Shown in pieces: positions 62,177 to 64,000 of a stretch of DNA of 64,000 bases. The stretch spans positions 7,425,280-7,489,279 of the forward strand of contig CM034547.1 in NCBI GenBank assembly GCA_020055645.1. The letters run 5' to 3'. Origin of the DNA: Tomocerus qinae (lineage: Eukaryota > Arthropoda > Collembola > Entomobryomorpha > Tomoceridae). The notes below the pieces were generated by a model, which was not told the origin of the DNA, did no database searches, and worked only from the letters and a program-made list of their open reading frames with translations. The position numbers and the translations under genes are program-made. The first letter of the stretch is position 1. Every line of letters starts with the position of its first letter.

Positions 62177-64000
62177 AAATAAACTTGGCTAGCGGAATGG
62201 AATCAAGAATATATTTATTTACCTGTAGATTTTCTATTTCGCACTTTGCATTGATATGTGCACTAAAATCTTGAAATATTACATGTAGCAACTAAAAATT
62301 CACTGCAAACCGCGTGCAAAGAACTTTTGCAACTTAAATTCTGACAAATGGGCTATGATATGAATATGACATAGGTGTACCACAGATTTTGCAGTACACT
62401 TCACTCACCGTAGTAGTAGCAATAGTATAAGTTAGGGTGGTGGTGCTTACGCCAAGTAAATGTCCATAAAACCCTATCTCTTGCCACGTTAACTGGTTTA
62501 TTTACTTATTATTTTTCATCCTACAGTTTTAGTATTAATGGCTATTGGCTAATGGTGTCTCAAAGGAATGTGCGTGACATGTGTCGTGCCCATTGCATAT
62601 TACAATACAGTATGTAGGTAGTTTGACATCGAATTAGTATTGATATGGCATATGGTCAATAAAACAATTTTAGTGCGGTAGTATGGTAGTACATTACATA
62701 TTATGTACACTCAATATTTTGTGTAATTAAATGAATAAATACTCCGATTTCCGCATTGTTTAAGTATGAAACTCTTCCATTGACTTCAGAGAATACATGC
62801 AGAGGATGCATGTGTCAGTTGCGTCATCATAAAACAGACACACTTTATTTTTGAAAATGAAAATAATCTTAAAATTGATATGCAAAAAAACTCAATGCAA
62901 TTTAGATCACAAGCCTATACTCATAAAATTTCGTGATTATGACCAAATTCATAATAAATAAATAAAACAGCATGCTACGTTTATTCCATAAATACTTTTA
63001 GTAAGTTACGTACAAGTTCAAGAAGAATACTTTGTATTAGTTCGTATATTTATTACATTTCCTTATCAAAGGTGGTATAGATTGGTATCGATCTGTCATT
63101 TGTCATACCTACACCTAGGGCCCGAAGATTGTAGTTGTTGTTTGAGGGACCAATAACATCACAAAAAATAATCATAATCATGCCAAACGTTAATTGATCG
63201 ATGGAAATAGAATGAAACAATAATTATTCGAAATAATTAAAACTAAAACGCTACTGGCGTATAAAGAAAGATTAATGAAAATATAACCGTTGCCCAACCT
63301 CGTTTGTTTATCTTAATTTGTGTACAACCTAGTCACTCTATTATAGTCTATCGAGTTAGTCCACTTATTTGTGTGGTAGCAAAAATTCTTCCAAAAGAAC
63401 AAAAATATCCCTAATATTCTCGTACATTGTGAATTAACCTTTGTAAATTGTAACCCTTTATGTATACATCATTTTATAACTAAGTATTTTAACACTCCTA
63501 GTTGGCTTAATTTTTAAAGTTCTTTTGAGGAAATTCGGGCGTCTACTTAACAGTCTCCACGTCAAAAATCACAGACTCGTTAAACTGAAAAAAATTGAAA
63601 AAGAATATAGCAGAAGCCAGAACTTTGATATTACACAGAACAGACTGGTAGATATTCACATTTCGTGGAGCTTTTAAAATCATTTGAAATCTATAGACAC
63701 ATTATTCAACTTTGCTACATATAAAAGGGCGGTCCGCTTATCCGTGTTGAGAAATTGCGTCTAAAAACTAACCCTTAATATTAGTACAGCATAATAATAG
63801 ATACATAATATACAGATATGTATGTAGGTAGTTAGGTAGATTTATGGTAAATCTAGGAGATCGGAGGAGATGCATTTTTGCAAGAGTTAATTCATTTACG
63901 ACCACCCTTTTTATATTATTGGCTTTTTAGATATAAGTAAGTGCCTTTTTAGGTATAAGTAAGGTATAAGTAAGTAAGTAAGGAAAATTATCACCTTGTG
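62177..64000. other. 5' flank of the membrane-protein gene and beyond; no gene seen
   Basis: The promoter of the minus-strand membrane-protein gene should lie just right of 62176. The rest is AT-rich with no open frame of interest, no tRNA and no recognised element. The last bases are a simple repeat cut by the window edge. Confidence 0.5.
63929..63982 (+). repeat. Simple repeat based on GGTATAAGTAAG
   Basis: About three units of ATATAAGTAAG/GGTATAAGTAA followed by GTAA repeats. Confidence 0.7.

Overview
The window is nuclear DNA from an animal, most likely an arthropod. The genes have short exons with GT-AG introns, the protein sequences are animal-like, intergenic DNA is AT-rich, and there is a DIRS retroelement. 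I cannot place the species more closely. Six host genes are supported, and five of them sit in the right-hand third.

Left end (1-5549): two exons of a minus-strand RGS protein of the RZ type (RGS17/19/20-like), recognised by its cysteine string. Its RGS domain would lie left of the window. From 5550 to 10762 there is a DIRS retrotransposon of about 5.2 kb. It has identical 120-bp inverted repeats, an internal complementary region, a gag-like region, RT/RNase H, a tyrosine recombinase, and an unusual array of palindromic tandem repeats ahead of its first gene. It is young and carries only about one or two breaks.

Middle (10763-44307): about 33.5 kb with no gene I can support. It holds two GC-richer islands (about 19.1 and 37.3-37.8 kb), several hairpins, and a striking run of three perfect 20-22 nt palindromes at 43106-43190.

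Right (44308-64000): a compact cluster. A CIMIP2C/FAM166C-like ciliary microtubule inner protein (minus) is head-to-head with the nucleoporin SEH1 (plus). SEH1 is tail-to-tail with a malate/L-lactate dehydrogenase of the Ldh2 family (minus), which is head-to-head with transcription elongation factor TFIIS (plus). TFIIS is tail-to-tail with an unrecognised four-pass membrane protein (minus). A 488-bp near-perfect foldback lies between the dehydrogenase and TFIIS starts, and a 140-bp Harbinger-like MITE lies in a CIMIP2C intron. All spliced models below keep one open frame across every junction. The genes form no pathway: they cover nuclear pore/GATOR2, transcription elongation, intermediary metabolism, cilia/flagella and G-protein signalling.
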